Assembly: GCA_964023275.1 (NCBI GenBank)
Contig: OZ029914.1
Span: 34,251,424-34,315,423 of the forward strand
Length of the DNA stretch: 64,000 nucleotides
From: Norana najaformis
Taxonomy: Eukaryota > Annelida > Clitellata > Crassiclitellata > Hormogastridae
Direction of reading: 5' to 3'
The notes under the pieces were generated by a model. It did no database searches. It was not told the DNA's origin and saw only the letters and a list, made by a program, of their open reading frames with translations. Positions 11,508-21,800 of the stretch are shown here, one piece after another. The translations under genes and the position numbers were made by a program. Position 1 is the stretch's first letter. Each line of letters starts with the position of its first letter.

Positions 11508-12536
11508 GTCCCCAAGTCTTCAAGGATATCGTTGGCTAACGCATTGGGTTCCAGTCGCCTTGATTACTGTAACTTGCTTCTTACCGGTATCACTAAATCA
11601 AACATACAGAAACTTTAAAGAGTTCAACACTTTTTGACTTGAGTCATAGCTGCTTCGTCAAAATATGAGCATATAATCCCTGTACTTAAATCTTTGTATT
11701 TGGCTTCCTCTTCAGCAAAGAATTTGTTTTAGCTCGTGGCTCATAGTTTATAAAAAGTTGAATTCTGGCCAACCGCAATACCTAATATCATTCCTCATTC
11801 CTCAAATTTATCATTACTCAACCAGGTCATCTGAGTGCCTTTCTCTGGTTGTGCCAAAAACTGGAACAGTTCTTGGCGAACGAGCTTTGTCGGCTGCTGG
11901 ACCTAAATTTTGGAATTCTCTTCCTGCATCTGTGCATTATGCTCAGTCTCTTGTGTCATTTCGTTCTCAGCTTCAGTTGGCTTTCTCCGCCGGAGGCTGC
12001 CTCTCTGTTTCATTGGACTGACTTTCTGGATATTTACCTGAATGCTGCTTGAATTTGATAGATGCCTTGTGCATTAGACACCGGTGCTATAGAAGTTTCT
12101 AATTAATTAATTAATAATACAATGTTCGACTCCTGACCTGTTGGAGGTGAATGGTGAAGTTGACTTCGTTGTACTGCAGTCCTCTGGAAAGAGGAGGACT
12201 CTGCCACCATTTATTCGTCCCATCAACCGCAAACTCTGGCCTATGGTCTTTGTCGGGATCCGTCATATCGCAGTTGTCGCACAGCTGGCCCTCGATAACT
12301 TCGAAGTCACCGACCACGTCTTCCTTGTCTGGGTTGGCTCCAGTCAGCTTACAGAATAACTCCGGTTCTGGCACTCCCACGCCACAGGAAGCTGTTGCCT
12401 CGACTGCTAAGTTAAAGTAAGGCGGCGTCAGTACTTGGCAGGACACTAATCCCAGGGTCACAAATATGAAATAAATAGCAGAAAACTGTACTTTTAGTTT
12501 AACCATTTCGACTTTTACTCCGTTTACCGTCGCCAT
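144..12536 (-). CDS. Laminin alpha chain, gene C, 5' part (LN + ten LE repeats; continues past left edge)
   Basis: This is the N-terminal half of a secreted laminin alpha subunit, which assembles with beta and gamma chains in basement membrane. Exons in transcript order: 12536-12138, 8838-8599, 6643-6473, 6382-6172, 5847-5638, 5352-5256, 3894-3719, 3422-3285, 2995-2858, 2446-2312, 1514-1377, 1062-886, 302-144 (about 796 residues). Each edge has AG/GT consensus and phases agree throughout. Ten LE repeats in a row without an intervening L4 domain, and the forms NPEGC (exon 12) and FGCQ (exon 13), resemble alpha3/5-type short arms. This subfamily call comes from remembered family architecture, not a search. 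The coiled coil and LG part would lie to the left. Gene B begins with near-identical exons. Confidence 0.93.
610..760 (-). mobile_element. Short tail of the same GCGCC-type family, gene C intron
   Basis: Contains the GGGGGCGCTTCAGAAG and GCGCTATATAAATTTG segments also found at 6725-6905 and 14952-15394. The rest of the 303-885 intron has no recognisable gene. Confidence 0.4.
1625..1870 (-). mobile_element. Possible non-LTR 3'UTR fragment, gene C intron
   Basis: The minus strand contains GTCCCAAGTCTGGATAAAGG and AGGGCGACGGCAACGGCG, resembling the 3' region of RTE/Rex-like elements, flanked by GTGGGCCCTAT at both sides (about 1684 and 1815). Identification is from memory of similar repeats. 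No gene is visible in 1515-2311. Confidence 0.35.
3719..6382 (-). CDS. Gene C: LE repeats 1-4 (exons 4-7)
   Basis: LE1 is encoded in exon 4 (6382-6172), LE2 in exon 5 (5847-5638; includes the alpha-typical [14 protein letters not shown] motif), and LE3 across exons 6 and 7 (5352-5256 and 3894-3719), the split falling inside an arginine codon (phase 2). LE4 is the rest of exon 7 ([15 protein letters not shown] to DYYNFPEC). Each repeat has the eight-cysteine laminin EGF-like pattern. LE2 carries four extra residues (KPIN) compared with the gene B copy, an in-frame 12-bp difference. These repeats form the rigid rod of the short arm. Confidence 0.93.
4279..4414. repeat. (TATG)n microsatellite in gene C intron
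   Basis: About 135 bp of TATG/ATGT units with a few interruptions. It lies in the intron between LE exons 3894 and 5256 and is the orthologue of the tract at 38815-39085 in gene B. The solo LTR sits at its right end. Confidence 0.9.
4415..4778 (-). mobile_element. Solo LTR of a retrotransposon, in gene C only
   Basis: A 364-bp block begins TGTTGCATG and ends TGTAACA, the TG...CA termini of an LTR, and is flanked by the 4-bp repeat GTAT (4411-4414 and 4779-4782). Removing the block and one GTAT restores the uninterrupted gene B sequence near 39060-39085. TATAAAAG on the minus strand (about 4611-4618) suggests it is transcribed on that strand. No internal retroelement genes are present. Family not recognised. 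Confidence 0.7.
6172..12536 (-). CDS. Gene C: signal peptide and laminin N-terminal (LN) domain exons 1-4
   Basis: Exon 1 (12536-12138) begins with ATG and encodes a hydrophobic signal peptide followed by a cysteine-containing LN start. A second in-frame Met at codon 11 (12506-12504) sits directly before a classic basic-plus-hydrophobic signal sequence and may be the true start. Exon 2 (8838-8599) carries the conserved [13 protein letters not shown] region and the [10 protein letters not shown] segment. Exon 3 (6643-6473) carries [17 protein letters not shown], the typical LN helix. Exon 4 (6382-6172) starts with [12 protein letters not shown], the standard LN end, and moves into LE1 ([21 protein letters not shown]). 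LN domains mediate calcium-dependent laminin polymerisation. Only exon 4 differs in phase (0 to 1). Confidence 0.93.
6644..8598. other. LN intron 2 of gene C
   Basis: Holds the retroelement tail at 6725-6905. From about 6955 the sequence closely follows gene B 40930-43564 apart from the B-specific insert of roughly 0.9 kb. Both-strand open frames at 7560-7973 are shared with B but shift frame between the copies, so I do not call them genes. Confidence 0.6.
6725..6905 (-). mobile_element. 3' fragment of the 14952-15394 retrotransposon family, gene C intron
   Basis: Minus-strand translation gives [20 protein letters not shown] and the GCGCTTTATAAAT tail. Gene B near 40920 lacks it, so it is a C-specific insertion. 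Confidence 0.55.
8839..9437. other. LN intron 1 of gene C, part left of the RLE element
   Basis: Not alignable with gene B. Includes CAGGGGCGTAGCAATAGG at 8896, a start often seen in hAT-like repeats, and a non-LTR-like tail at about 9190-9250. No gene recognised. Confidence 0.35.
9438..9499. repeat. (TTA)n microsatellite, low-coordinate flank of the RLE element
   Basis: About 20 units of TTA directly adjoining the 3' side of the RLE retrotransposon. The matching gene B intron lacks it. Confidence 0.9.
11436..11507. repeat. (TTA)n microsatellite, high-coordinate flank of the RLE element
   Basis: About 24 units of TTA at the truncated 5' side of the RLE element; translated, it gives the poly-Asn at the start of the open frame. 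Confidence 0.9.
11650..12112 (+). mobile_element. 3' end of a non-LTR retrotransposon (CR1/L2-like tail), gene C intron 1
   Basis: The plus-strand frame contains [20 protein letters not shown] followed by SLVSFRSQL, the typical C-terminal end of CR1/L2-type ORF2 proteins (GxRAFSxAxPxxWNSLP...FKxxLK). It ends in a 3' tail GATGCCTTGTGCATTAGACA followed by TTAA repeats. Severely 5' truncated. The same insertion is present in gene B. Confidence 0.65.
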
Positions 12537-12617
12537 CTTACTTCTTCTGAAGTCTCTTCTGTCTTTGACAAGTCTGTGACAACCACTAAGATATGAACTC
12601 TACATTTCGAATCAAAC

Positions 12618-12632
12618 AATATAAATACGCAT
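12618..12632 (-). promoter_or_regulatory. Candidate TATA-like element, gene C
   Basis: Minus-strand GCGTATTTATATTG, the counterpart of the gene B site. No initiator could be assigned. Confidence 0.25.
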
Positions 12633-14951
12633 ACATAGGCCTATATATATCGTTTGTAGGAAATCATTTAGTGTAAAATATGATCGTTTATCGTCATAAC
12701 TATACACTTCAGTCCGGCTAATGTAAACAAAGTCTGGAAACCACTAATTGGCTAAGCAATTATCACATTGTTTGAGCACATTATGTTAGCAAAAAAATCC
12801 TCAGAATTTCCATCCAAAACTAAGAACCACATTCACTGCAAATCTTACCATGATCGTTCCAATCCTATAAACTTCTCTCAACGTAACTACAACCGACTGT
12901 GACAGCTCCTGTATCTTCTACTCTCTCTGCACGGTCCCCCGACAGTCGGTACTTGTTCTTCTACGGTGTGTCTGGAAAAGTAGGTTGGTACCTTGCGCTT
13001 ATCTTATAAGTATCTCTTTAGAAATGTGGACGATTGCGCTTTAGACATCCTAAGTCATAATCCCTCCCCAAACGTACAGTCCTGGCGACGCCTGCTACTT
13101 GAAGTTCCTGGATTCCATAACTTGTTCTAGCCCAATTATTCTCTATTAAGCAATAGTAAGTAACCACTAAAGGCTGGTATATAGTCGCATATCAGAGGGT
13201 TTGCTCTAAACAAATATAACAATTGCAACACTAATATTTAATCTTGTATCAGATGTTCCTAAATTATTGCACAAAGAGGAATTAGTTGCATTGAATAAAC
13301 ATCGCAACGGTCGAGGGAAGGCGATGATTAAGTGCTGAACTAGTAACTATACATATAGTGACTCTGTTCATCGAAAAATGAGCAGAGTCGAGGCTATACG
13401 GTCTCTATTGAAAAACGTGTACATTTACATTTGTCTATTCTAAAACTGTCGTGCAGTAAGATAATTATTTTTGAAGCGACATCTATTTACACGATGCAAC
13501 ATGGAGACTTAGTAATCCGTCTGGCCGAGGCCAAATCTTGCGGTTTAGCCCTTGGCCTCTTGACGTTTGGTCTCGGCCTTGCGATCACGGGTTAATAGGC
13601 CGGGGTTTTGGAGTTGCAATTTTGGTCTGGTGTTTACCTGCCATGATGCAAGGCGCAACAACCTGTACAAGAAAGCGAGGAAACCTGTATTCACATTAGA
13701 AATATAATTTTTAGACCGTCGAATCAAGTATGACTTAGTATGCTAAATTATGCATAACATGTCGCAGGTGAATTTATCGAGTGTGGGAATATTGCTTGAC
13801 AACATTTATCAGGAAGGCCACATTAACAAATCATCAACCATGTATCAAATACTTTACAAAAGGGCTTCTCGCAAACCTACTTAGAGTCCTGAATAAAATA
13901 CTAGATCGTCTGTATACAAATGATGCTCAAGTATTTGGAGACAGTCTCCACTGGCAGTATCATACAGACACTTAGAATTCAACCAACAAACTCCCATCCA
14001 CGGTTGACCGTGCGTTAACAGAGTCATGTACCTGGTCCGGATTGCACCGAAGATAAAGGCACAGCTGACTGCAACGCTCGTATCACACGGTTACATTCAC
14101 AGATCGATCATTCAACGTTAACGTTTAACAGCGATGCAGCTGTAGGTCCCTCAGGTTCTCTGGTCTAATGCTGGTCAATGGACTGCAGATGCCAATGAAT
14201 TCATCAATGTTTGCCACGAATTCTTATATAACACGGTCGTCGGTAGGGAACCTCGATCAAAAACTTCGTCTACAGAAATAGACTCGTCATTGCGCGACCC
14301 CATAATAAGACAGTTCTTGCAATGGCTCCCAAAGACAGCGGTACATCTATAACGAGATTGTTGCGTTAACGCGGTTATATTGATTGAATTTCGGCACGCG
14401 TGATGATGTCAACTGAGGGCCCAGTATCTCTTCCTTCTCTCTGAATCCCAAACATGGCACATCCCCAGGTCTCCAAATGCCAGCTTTAATTACGCAGATT
14501 TTGCCTGTGGGACGCCCTGTTCGTAACCCCGCTATTGGAAACATTTTGCAGTGCTGCTCAAATATGAGCAAGCTGAAATTATCATTATTGCTTTCTTTGA
14601 TAAATTTTTATTCTTATTAGATTAATATTTGGCTACTGTTGCCATTTTGTTTCGTTATAAAAAGAACAATGTTCAAATATAAAAATTCACAATGAAAAAT
14701 ATGATTCGGCTTTTTATTTGCATGAAAACTCATGATCTATCTTTAGACAATTAATTGCTTTAGAGTCTACAACACAAATGCTTATTAATAACTCTACTAA
14801 AGACCAGAAAAACTATCTTCATTCAGCACAAACAAATCACAAATGAAATATACCTCTGAACTATGAACACATAAACCAGCACTTAGCTCAGGAAAAAATT
14901 GTTTTGGACTTGTAAACCACACAAATATTGCAGCTTATATGGTGTGTTTTG

Positions 14952-15394
14952 TAATAGTAATTGTAATCTGACATTTATAAAGCGCCACTTCAAGAATAGA
15001 CTCATCAGAGGCGCTCCCGAACCGAACCAGTGAGACCACTGTCAAATAATACAGACTTCAGGCGCTTGCGAAACTGCGGAAGGGACAAACTGAGGAATTC
15101 AAGTTGGAGCTCTCGGGAAAGGCGATTCCAGCTATTAAATCCAACATAAGCAAAGTTTCTAGACTCCGCTGTAGCAGTGCGCATACGAGGGACCGTCAGG
15201 AGTCCAAGGGAGGCAGAACAGAGAGTGCTACGGCCTGGAACCAAGGAGACCGAATAGCAGAGTAACCTAAGATATGATGGAGCAGAGCCAACGAGACAAT
15301 TACGCATAAGTGTTAGGATCTTGAACTGGATACGCTGCTGAATGGGAAGCAGAGTGTCCCGCATAAAGGAAGTTATATGGCCATAACTGGGGAC
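14952..15394 (-). mobile_element. Non-LTR retrotransposon 3' fragment in the B-C spacer
   Basis: The minus-strand frame 15364-15005 reads LPIQQRIQFKILTLMRNCL, APSYL, then ESRNFAYVGFNSWNRL and QFRKRLKSVLF, the C-terminal signature of CR1/L2-type ORF2. The tail contains GCGCC and ATTTATAAAG motifs. The A-B spacer has the empty site near 47680, so this insertion is specific to the B-C spacer. Confidence 0.7.
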
Positions 15395-16130
15395 GCCTCA
15401 TATTGTCACAATGACTCTTTCAGTTGCATTACTCGCCTAAGTTGTACTTCTTCTGCATTGCTCTGAACTGTACTGTGCATACTTTGCATGTTGCTCATAA
15501 ATATATGGCTGCAAGTATGGGTACTCGTCAGTGGGGCTGAAAAGGGCCCCAGAATACCTGAGAAATGACTAATTTTACTGCATAGCAAATAGAACGTAAC
15601 AGAACGTGTATGGCAACATGATTAAACTAGTTTATAGTGAAGTCAAATCTGTTTGTTGTTTAGTCAAGAAAGCATTAAGTACAGTAATATCTTCAAAAAG
15701 GTCCAGAGCAGTTTTGCCATAAGCATTCATAATAATGTAAGAAGTACCAGTTAAAACAATAGTCGCCAATCTTCACGAAATGCAATGTATGAAAATAGTA
15801 AATGCTAAATAACCAACATTAGAATTCCAAACTAGAATTACACTACTTGCAGTAGTAATTGTAAACTGTTGCACACTTTAACAAACTACCAAACTAAACC
15901 AAAATGATGGCAGAAAACAATACAGAGGACAGAACAGAAGATTAGGTTGACAGAAGCTGACTGCTTTGCACTTTCAATCAAAAATCAAAGCTCAACAGTT
16001 TATTTAAGAAGTGAGTATGGGAAGCCGAACCATTTTTTTAAAATGCTCATTCAGTATCTGGTGGCTAAAATTGCTTTTCCAAAACAGTTGATTAGCTGGA
16101 AACTTAATAAAACTATCTCAAATAAAACTA

Positions 16131-16136
16131 TTTATT
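16131..16136 (-). terminator. Candidate polyadenylation signal of gene B
   Basis: AATAAA on the minus strand about 660 bp after the stop codon, conserved at the matching site in gene A. Other AATAAA hexamers exist further on (for example near 14712), so the choice is uncertain. Confidence 0.35.
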
Positions 16137-16796
16137 ATAAGCGTGTACCCACATAGATAGTCTGTGCATGGTCTCCTAAGAATACTTATGCCTTACAAAT
16201 GATTTATAAGAGTTTAATTTCAAACAATGGGCAAAATAACTGATATAGTTATCAGCAATAAAAAGAATCTGATGCAAATACAGAAGGTCTGCTAGGCCAT
16301 TTTTATAACATATACTAATTTGGTGATTTGACTAAATTAAAAAAGACAGTTTAACACCCAAACTAGTAATACTTGTCACAAGTAATAAGCAAGGTAGAAG
16401 ACATTAAACAGATCAAGGCAAACTGATTACTCCCAGTCAATTCTGGATGCTCAGGTGTCTTGAAAGCACCATTTTAATATTAATATAACAAAAATTTAAA
16501 AGAGGACAAATTATTTGGCATCATCATCTGTGACTCAGAAATGAAAGGAATTACAGTTGTAAACAACAACTAGTCAAACTAATGCAGCTATGCATCAATC
16601 AATCATTAATTTTAAAGTGAAATGCTTAACAAAACACATTAAAATTCGGATTTCAGGTGTACTGTCAACAAAACATTTGAAGGTAACAAAACTGTATTTG
16701 GCAAAACAAAGTAACCACGAGGATAGCTGTATAATAAGACGCCTGAGATTAGCCCAATGCAGAATATCTGCTTAGCAGGAAGATGGCTTTGTGCAT

Positions 16797-18883
16797 CTAA
16801 GTGGTGGGACAGGAGTCGAGCTTGATCCTGCCCACAGCCCGTGCTTGGGAGAAGTCTTGAACCACTTTCCGAAGCTCAAGGCGACGCAAGCAACCAACAA
16901 ACCTTTCACTGGTTTTGATGCCACGATGCATCTCTGAAAATGAACACAGCATCAAGTAGGTAAGTAATCACTGTAAAGATAACTTGGCAATTCATTATTC
17001 TGGTAACTACAAGATTAGTTCAAAGTTTTTATCTCAACTTTCAATTAAGAGCCCTCTGACAGTGAATTGAAAAGCAAAATAGTTACAATCCTGATTGTAA
17101 TTATAATAAAGTGCAGTTACAATTTCACACATGCAGATCATCTTAATTAATTTGACAACTGGGATAAAATTAATCACATTTCAAACCAATATATTGCAAT
17201 ATGTTTTTCTTGGTTGGACTCATTTTACAACCTGTGTGCACAAACATACATTCATTGCACACAGACATTGCACACACATACATACATTGCAGATACATAC
17301 ACTGCACACACATACACTGCACCTATATACATTGCACATACATACATTGAATATATAAATGCACACACGTACGTTGCACACACATACTTTGCACACACAC
17401 ACATTGCAAATACATACATTACACATACATTGCACACACACATGTTACACATACATACATTGCATACATACCCCTCACATACATACATGGCACATACATT
17501 GCACACACATACGTTGCACATACATATATTGCATATACATACATTACACGATGCACATGCATACATTGCACAGCTTCCACAATCAAATCTACAATTGTAT
17601 TAAATGAAGCACATGGTCTGGTTATCCAAAGGAAGCAAAAAAATCTTTGCAGTTTGTTTAACTAATTTTCAGTCATCCAAAAAGAAATTTCAGGTGTTTT
17701 GCTATAAGTTTGATCAATTCATTAGTCAACAGGGAAAAACTTAATAGGCCTAACAAATAGATGACTCATCATGTCATCATAACAGTTGATAAGTAAGAAA
17801 AACAGATTGATACTAATGGTCTATATTCTTACCTGGCACTCCACCCACATAAAGTGGGTCTTCGGTGTTTGTGTTGGAAACACCAGCCTCACCAGATCCA
17901 GGTGAAGTAAAGACCTTGTCCACCTCCAATGTTACCACATTTTTGGCCTTTTGGGCTAAGAACACCAATCACAAAAATTGACTTTAACTAATAAATGATC
18001 ATAAATCGCAACAAATTACAATGAATAATATAACCACCTTATACGAAATTAATCCTCTATAAGTTTTTCAGCAAGGAGAATCTTTTATCTAACTATGTTA
18101 CTAAAAGGACTACTATTCTGTTACAGATTAATTAACTTAAAAATCTATTTAAACGACTTTTGCCAAATTCTTTCCCCAGCAATAACAGCGAAACAATAAT
18201 AAAATCATGAACTTACCGTGTATTGTGTGCCATTGGCCATCACACAGTTGGTTCTTGGCTGGTGGTATGTATGTTGTCGAGACATCACCTCTTCCATTGT
18301 CCATGCTGAAGATAACCTGATATGCAAACAAATATCATACAATCAGCCACTTAATAATACTTGTAATTAGTTAATACACTGCACCGGTATCTAATGCACA
18401 AGGTATCAACTGATGGCGCACCAAAGCCAAAATCACAATGATGTCAAATTGTCAATATCCAGACGGTCAGTACACAATGACAGAGAGGCAGCAGTCTATG
18501 ATGGATAAGCAGTCAGAAAAGGGCAAGTCCTAAGCTGAGAATGAAATGATACAAGTGACTGAGCACAAGGGTGCCAATGTTTAATTGACCAATATACAAA
18601 CTCTGACTCTTGCAACACTTTAACAAGGACAGTCTTTAAAATGCGTATGAACTTATCCAAGATATTCACTTAGGAATTAGTGTAACATGGCAAAGGGTGG
18701 AGTTACATAGGAATCACAATGACATGGTACTACTCACCTCTCCATTAACCATCTGGAGGACAAGGTAATTTCCACCTCCTGGTCCTCTTCCTTGGTTATG
18801 TACTGACAGCAGGACACCAGACAGCGTTCGTGGCTTGATCTCAAGTGTTATATCAAGATCAAGTCCAACCGTGAAATTGTCGG
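16797..18883 (-). CDS. Gene B: LG5 domain, C-terminus and stop (exons 34-37)
   Basis: Exons 18883-18738, 18316-18217, 17955-17833 and 16933-16797. Motifs: [41 protein letters not shown] and [14 protein letters not shown]. The chain ends CPTT followed by TAG at 16799-16797, three residues after the final LG cysteine, as is usual for laminin alpha chains. The exons 18217 and 17833 and their shared intron are the most conserved stretch between genes A and B. Confidence 0.9.
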
Positions 18884-21800
18884 CTTTCAAAGACAAATAA
18901 AATACAACTCATGAAAAAAAAAATTTTTGAGTTGTTGGTATAAGACAAAATGGCAAAACAGCTTAAAGTAATTCAAGAGAAACAGGCCAGTAGCAAATGA
19001 AGTAACCGGAAAAAAGGCACACACTGTGATATGAGATATGTATCGGTGAACAGAATATCATCTTTTTGTTTTCTGGGAAGAGATCTGCCTGAAACACTTA
19101 CCAGTTTCCATTTTGAAGTCACTTAGTACAAAGGTTTTTACTTGCTTTGGGTAAAAATGCTTGCCTGTGCTTAAGGCTTGTCGTCCTTAACACTGGGTTC
19201 CATAACTGTTGCAGCATTTGAAGTGTTATGAAAAAACAAAGACCGTGTTCTCAACACCTTTTGGCTCATACTTACATATGACAAGATGTCCGGCGTCTTT
19301 GTAAAAGAATGTTCCGACCTCAACAGACGACGAACAATTGTCCACGGCTATAATTCGATCAGGTTCACCTATTTCTATGCCATCTTGACGGAAGTTTCTA
19401 AGACAGCCCACAAAGCCAGAAGAAACATTCTACAAATATATAAAAGCATCCCTGTCACTTGCTTCGTCTCAAAGAATATTTAAACATTCAAATTCAATAA
19501 TTTATGGATTCATTCTCTAAAGATCACAGCCTGTTCTTGTTAGATTTGTAAGCGCAATTGATTAGAATTGTTAGACTTGTAAGTGGCACAGATTTTTTGT
19601 TAGAAATTTATAGCTCTGACAAAGCTTTGATCGTCTCATGACCACGGTGATTTAATAGGTTAGTAGCCTATTTAGCGCTCATCCAGAGTGCCAGTTCATG
19701 TTGACTGTTGGTACTGCTCTGGGAGAGTTAGGATCTCATGAGCTTTTATACTCAACAACTAAAAAAGCTTATGACAATACCATTAAAACCAGATTTAAGA
19801 AGTCAAACAATTGGTAAGAAAGTATAAAGAATAAAAGTGTCTTAACTTCACAGCATGATCACATGATGTCATGATTTCATGAAAGGTCATAATCGTAATT
19901 ATAAAACGTTCAAGCATCCGATTACAGCATCACCTGAGAACCACGTCAATCATGAGAGTTTGAGAGTGTGCAAGTGGTTAAATTCTTAATTAGGCATTAA
20001 GTGATACCTCGAGGTTACTGGCACCCTTGTTGCTGAAGTCGAGAGGCAGACCACCCACATAGTATGGGGCAGTGATCTCAATACTCTTTGGAGATCCAGG
20101 GGCCGTCATACGAACTGTTTCTGCACCCTCATCAATCGTCAATGTACCCTGCTTTTGATTGCGCTTGAAAACCAACTGCAATTCAAAGCAACATTTCAGA
20201 CTTGTATCAAATGAACAAGTGAATACTTTGTGGGATATAATAAAAGTTTGGTAATATTACAAAAGTTGTAAAGACAACAAAACAGATGAGAGCTCAACAG
20301 ATCTCAAACAGCAGCCTTGAGAAACATCTAACCACTATTTAGAATAAAAACTAGTGACAGAAATTCTGCAAACTAAAACTATAGACACTTTTGTTCCATG
20401 AGTTTTTGATAAAACAAAGCAAAACATTTGGTTTAACAACTACCTTTTATACTAACCTGTCTTGGCTCCCCTAGAAATCAGTAATCTTCACCTCTGTTGA
20501 TCAGATTCACCACAGACATTTATTTACATAAACTTGTACACATACTATTAATCTCATTATGAAAAGCTTTCACGGTACTGGTTAAACATTGGTTTCACTC
20601 ACAGTGTGCCACTGGCCATCATTGTAAGCACTGGTTGACGTTGCACGTGCCACCCCTCCACCACAGTTGAAGGCAGCAGAAACAAGACCTTTGTTGACGT
20701 AAATACCAACAAAGTCAATGTGGTGTTTGTTAGCAACATAGAATATGACACCCTTGCTCGATGTTGTCTTGAATTGAACACTATACTCGGCTCTGTTAAA
20801 TTGAAAAGCACAAGATATTCATACAAAACTTCTGGGCCTATCATTCGACATCCCTGCATTTATCAGAGTAGTTTAATATTTAAAAATCTTCCCAGTCACT
20901 TATGGTAATCTTATCTAAAATAATAAAAGGTATTTTAAAAGTATTCGAAAATTTTAAGATAAGCAGTTTATTCATTTCATGGCTGGTTACAAACACAATA
21001 ACTTCAACACCTCCGATTCAGGTGTATTGACACTGTGCACGTTAGAAGTGCTTTAAATAAATAAATAAATAAATCACAAACAACATCTTTCAGGCAAACA
21101 GGTTGTCTCAAATAATCAATTTAGAAAGCCAACCATGCTTACAATGACAATGCCATCCACTTGCCTGTTGGTGTTGATGCTGGGAAAGGTGTCATATTCT
21201 TGTCTGCTGTCTGGTCGTGAACCAAAACGGTCACCTGTCTCTATTTCACCATCATCTGCCACCATCGGTTCAACAGGCAGGAAGCACTTGTCAGGTGGCA
21301 AGCCTACAACAAGTAGTAAACAGGTTTACTTCAAGAACTCTCCCTCTTCTTCTGGCTGGAATTATCTCTCCTGTGGAGGGGTGAGCCTAAAGATTGTGTT
21401 CTTACACCGGGAATTGAACCGGGGTTTCCAACGTGAAAGGCTGGAATTCTTACCACTAACTACTACACCCTGTGGGAATGTTCACAAATACCTAGTCCAA
21501 AGATTGAGATTCTCATAACAGATTGGCAGTAAAGAGCTCAAAAGTGATCTTCAAACATCCGGAGACACAACCTTCAAAGAAGCCATAACACTAAATCTTG
21601 CAGCAAATGGCAATTATACAAAGTACTTAAGTTGCACTTCTTTAATTCTGTAAGGTAGCCATGCCTCGATGCCTTTTGAGAATTTCTTAAGATGTTCTTC
21701 TTATGTAAATATTGAGATATTTAACTTAGCATTTTTCCCGCTAGATTTCTTCTGTAGCATGCCATTTCCTTTGGCAGAATTGAAGAAAGTGTAAGGATGT

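Larger units (their letters stand above)
12537..16796. other. B-C intergenic spacer
   Basis: Contains the 3' flank of gene B and 5' flank of gene C. It is closely homologous along most of its length to 45259-49084, except for the retroelement at 14952-15394 (specific to this spacer). No further gene is supported; the short shared open frame at about 14390-14560 is not recognised. Confidence 0.7.

Noticed and set aside
14347..14571. 74-codon minus-strand frame with a related sequence at 47143-47355
   Set aside because: Conservation equals that of the whole spacer and the frame has no recognisable domain or start context.
17214..17607. Long open frames on both strands rich in His-Thr or Cys-Val
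   Set aside because: They arise from the CACATACATTG tandem repeat; both strands are open at once and gene A differs in length.
20599..20859. 86-codon minus-strand frame over LG4 exon 31
   Set aside because: Wrong frame; the frame with LG motifs [11 protein letters not shown] and NDGQWHT fits the splice phases.
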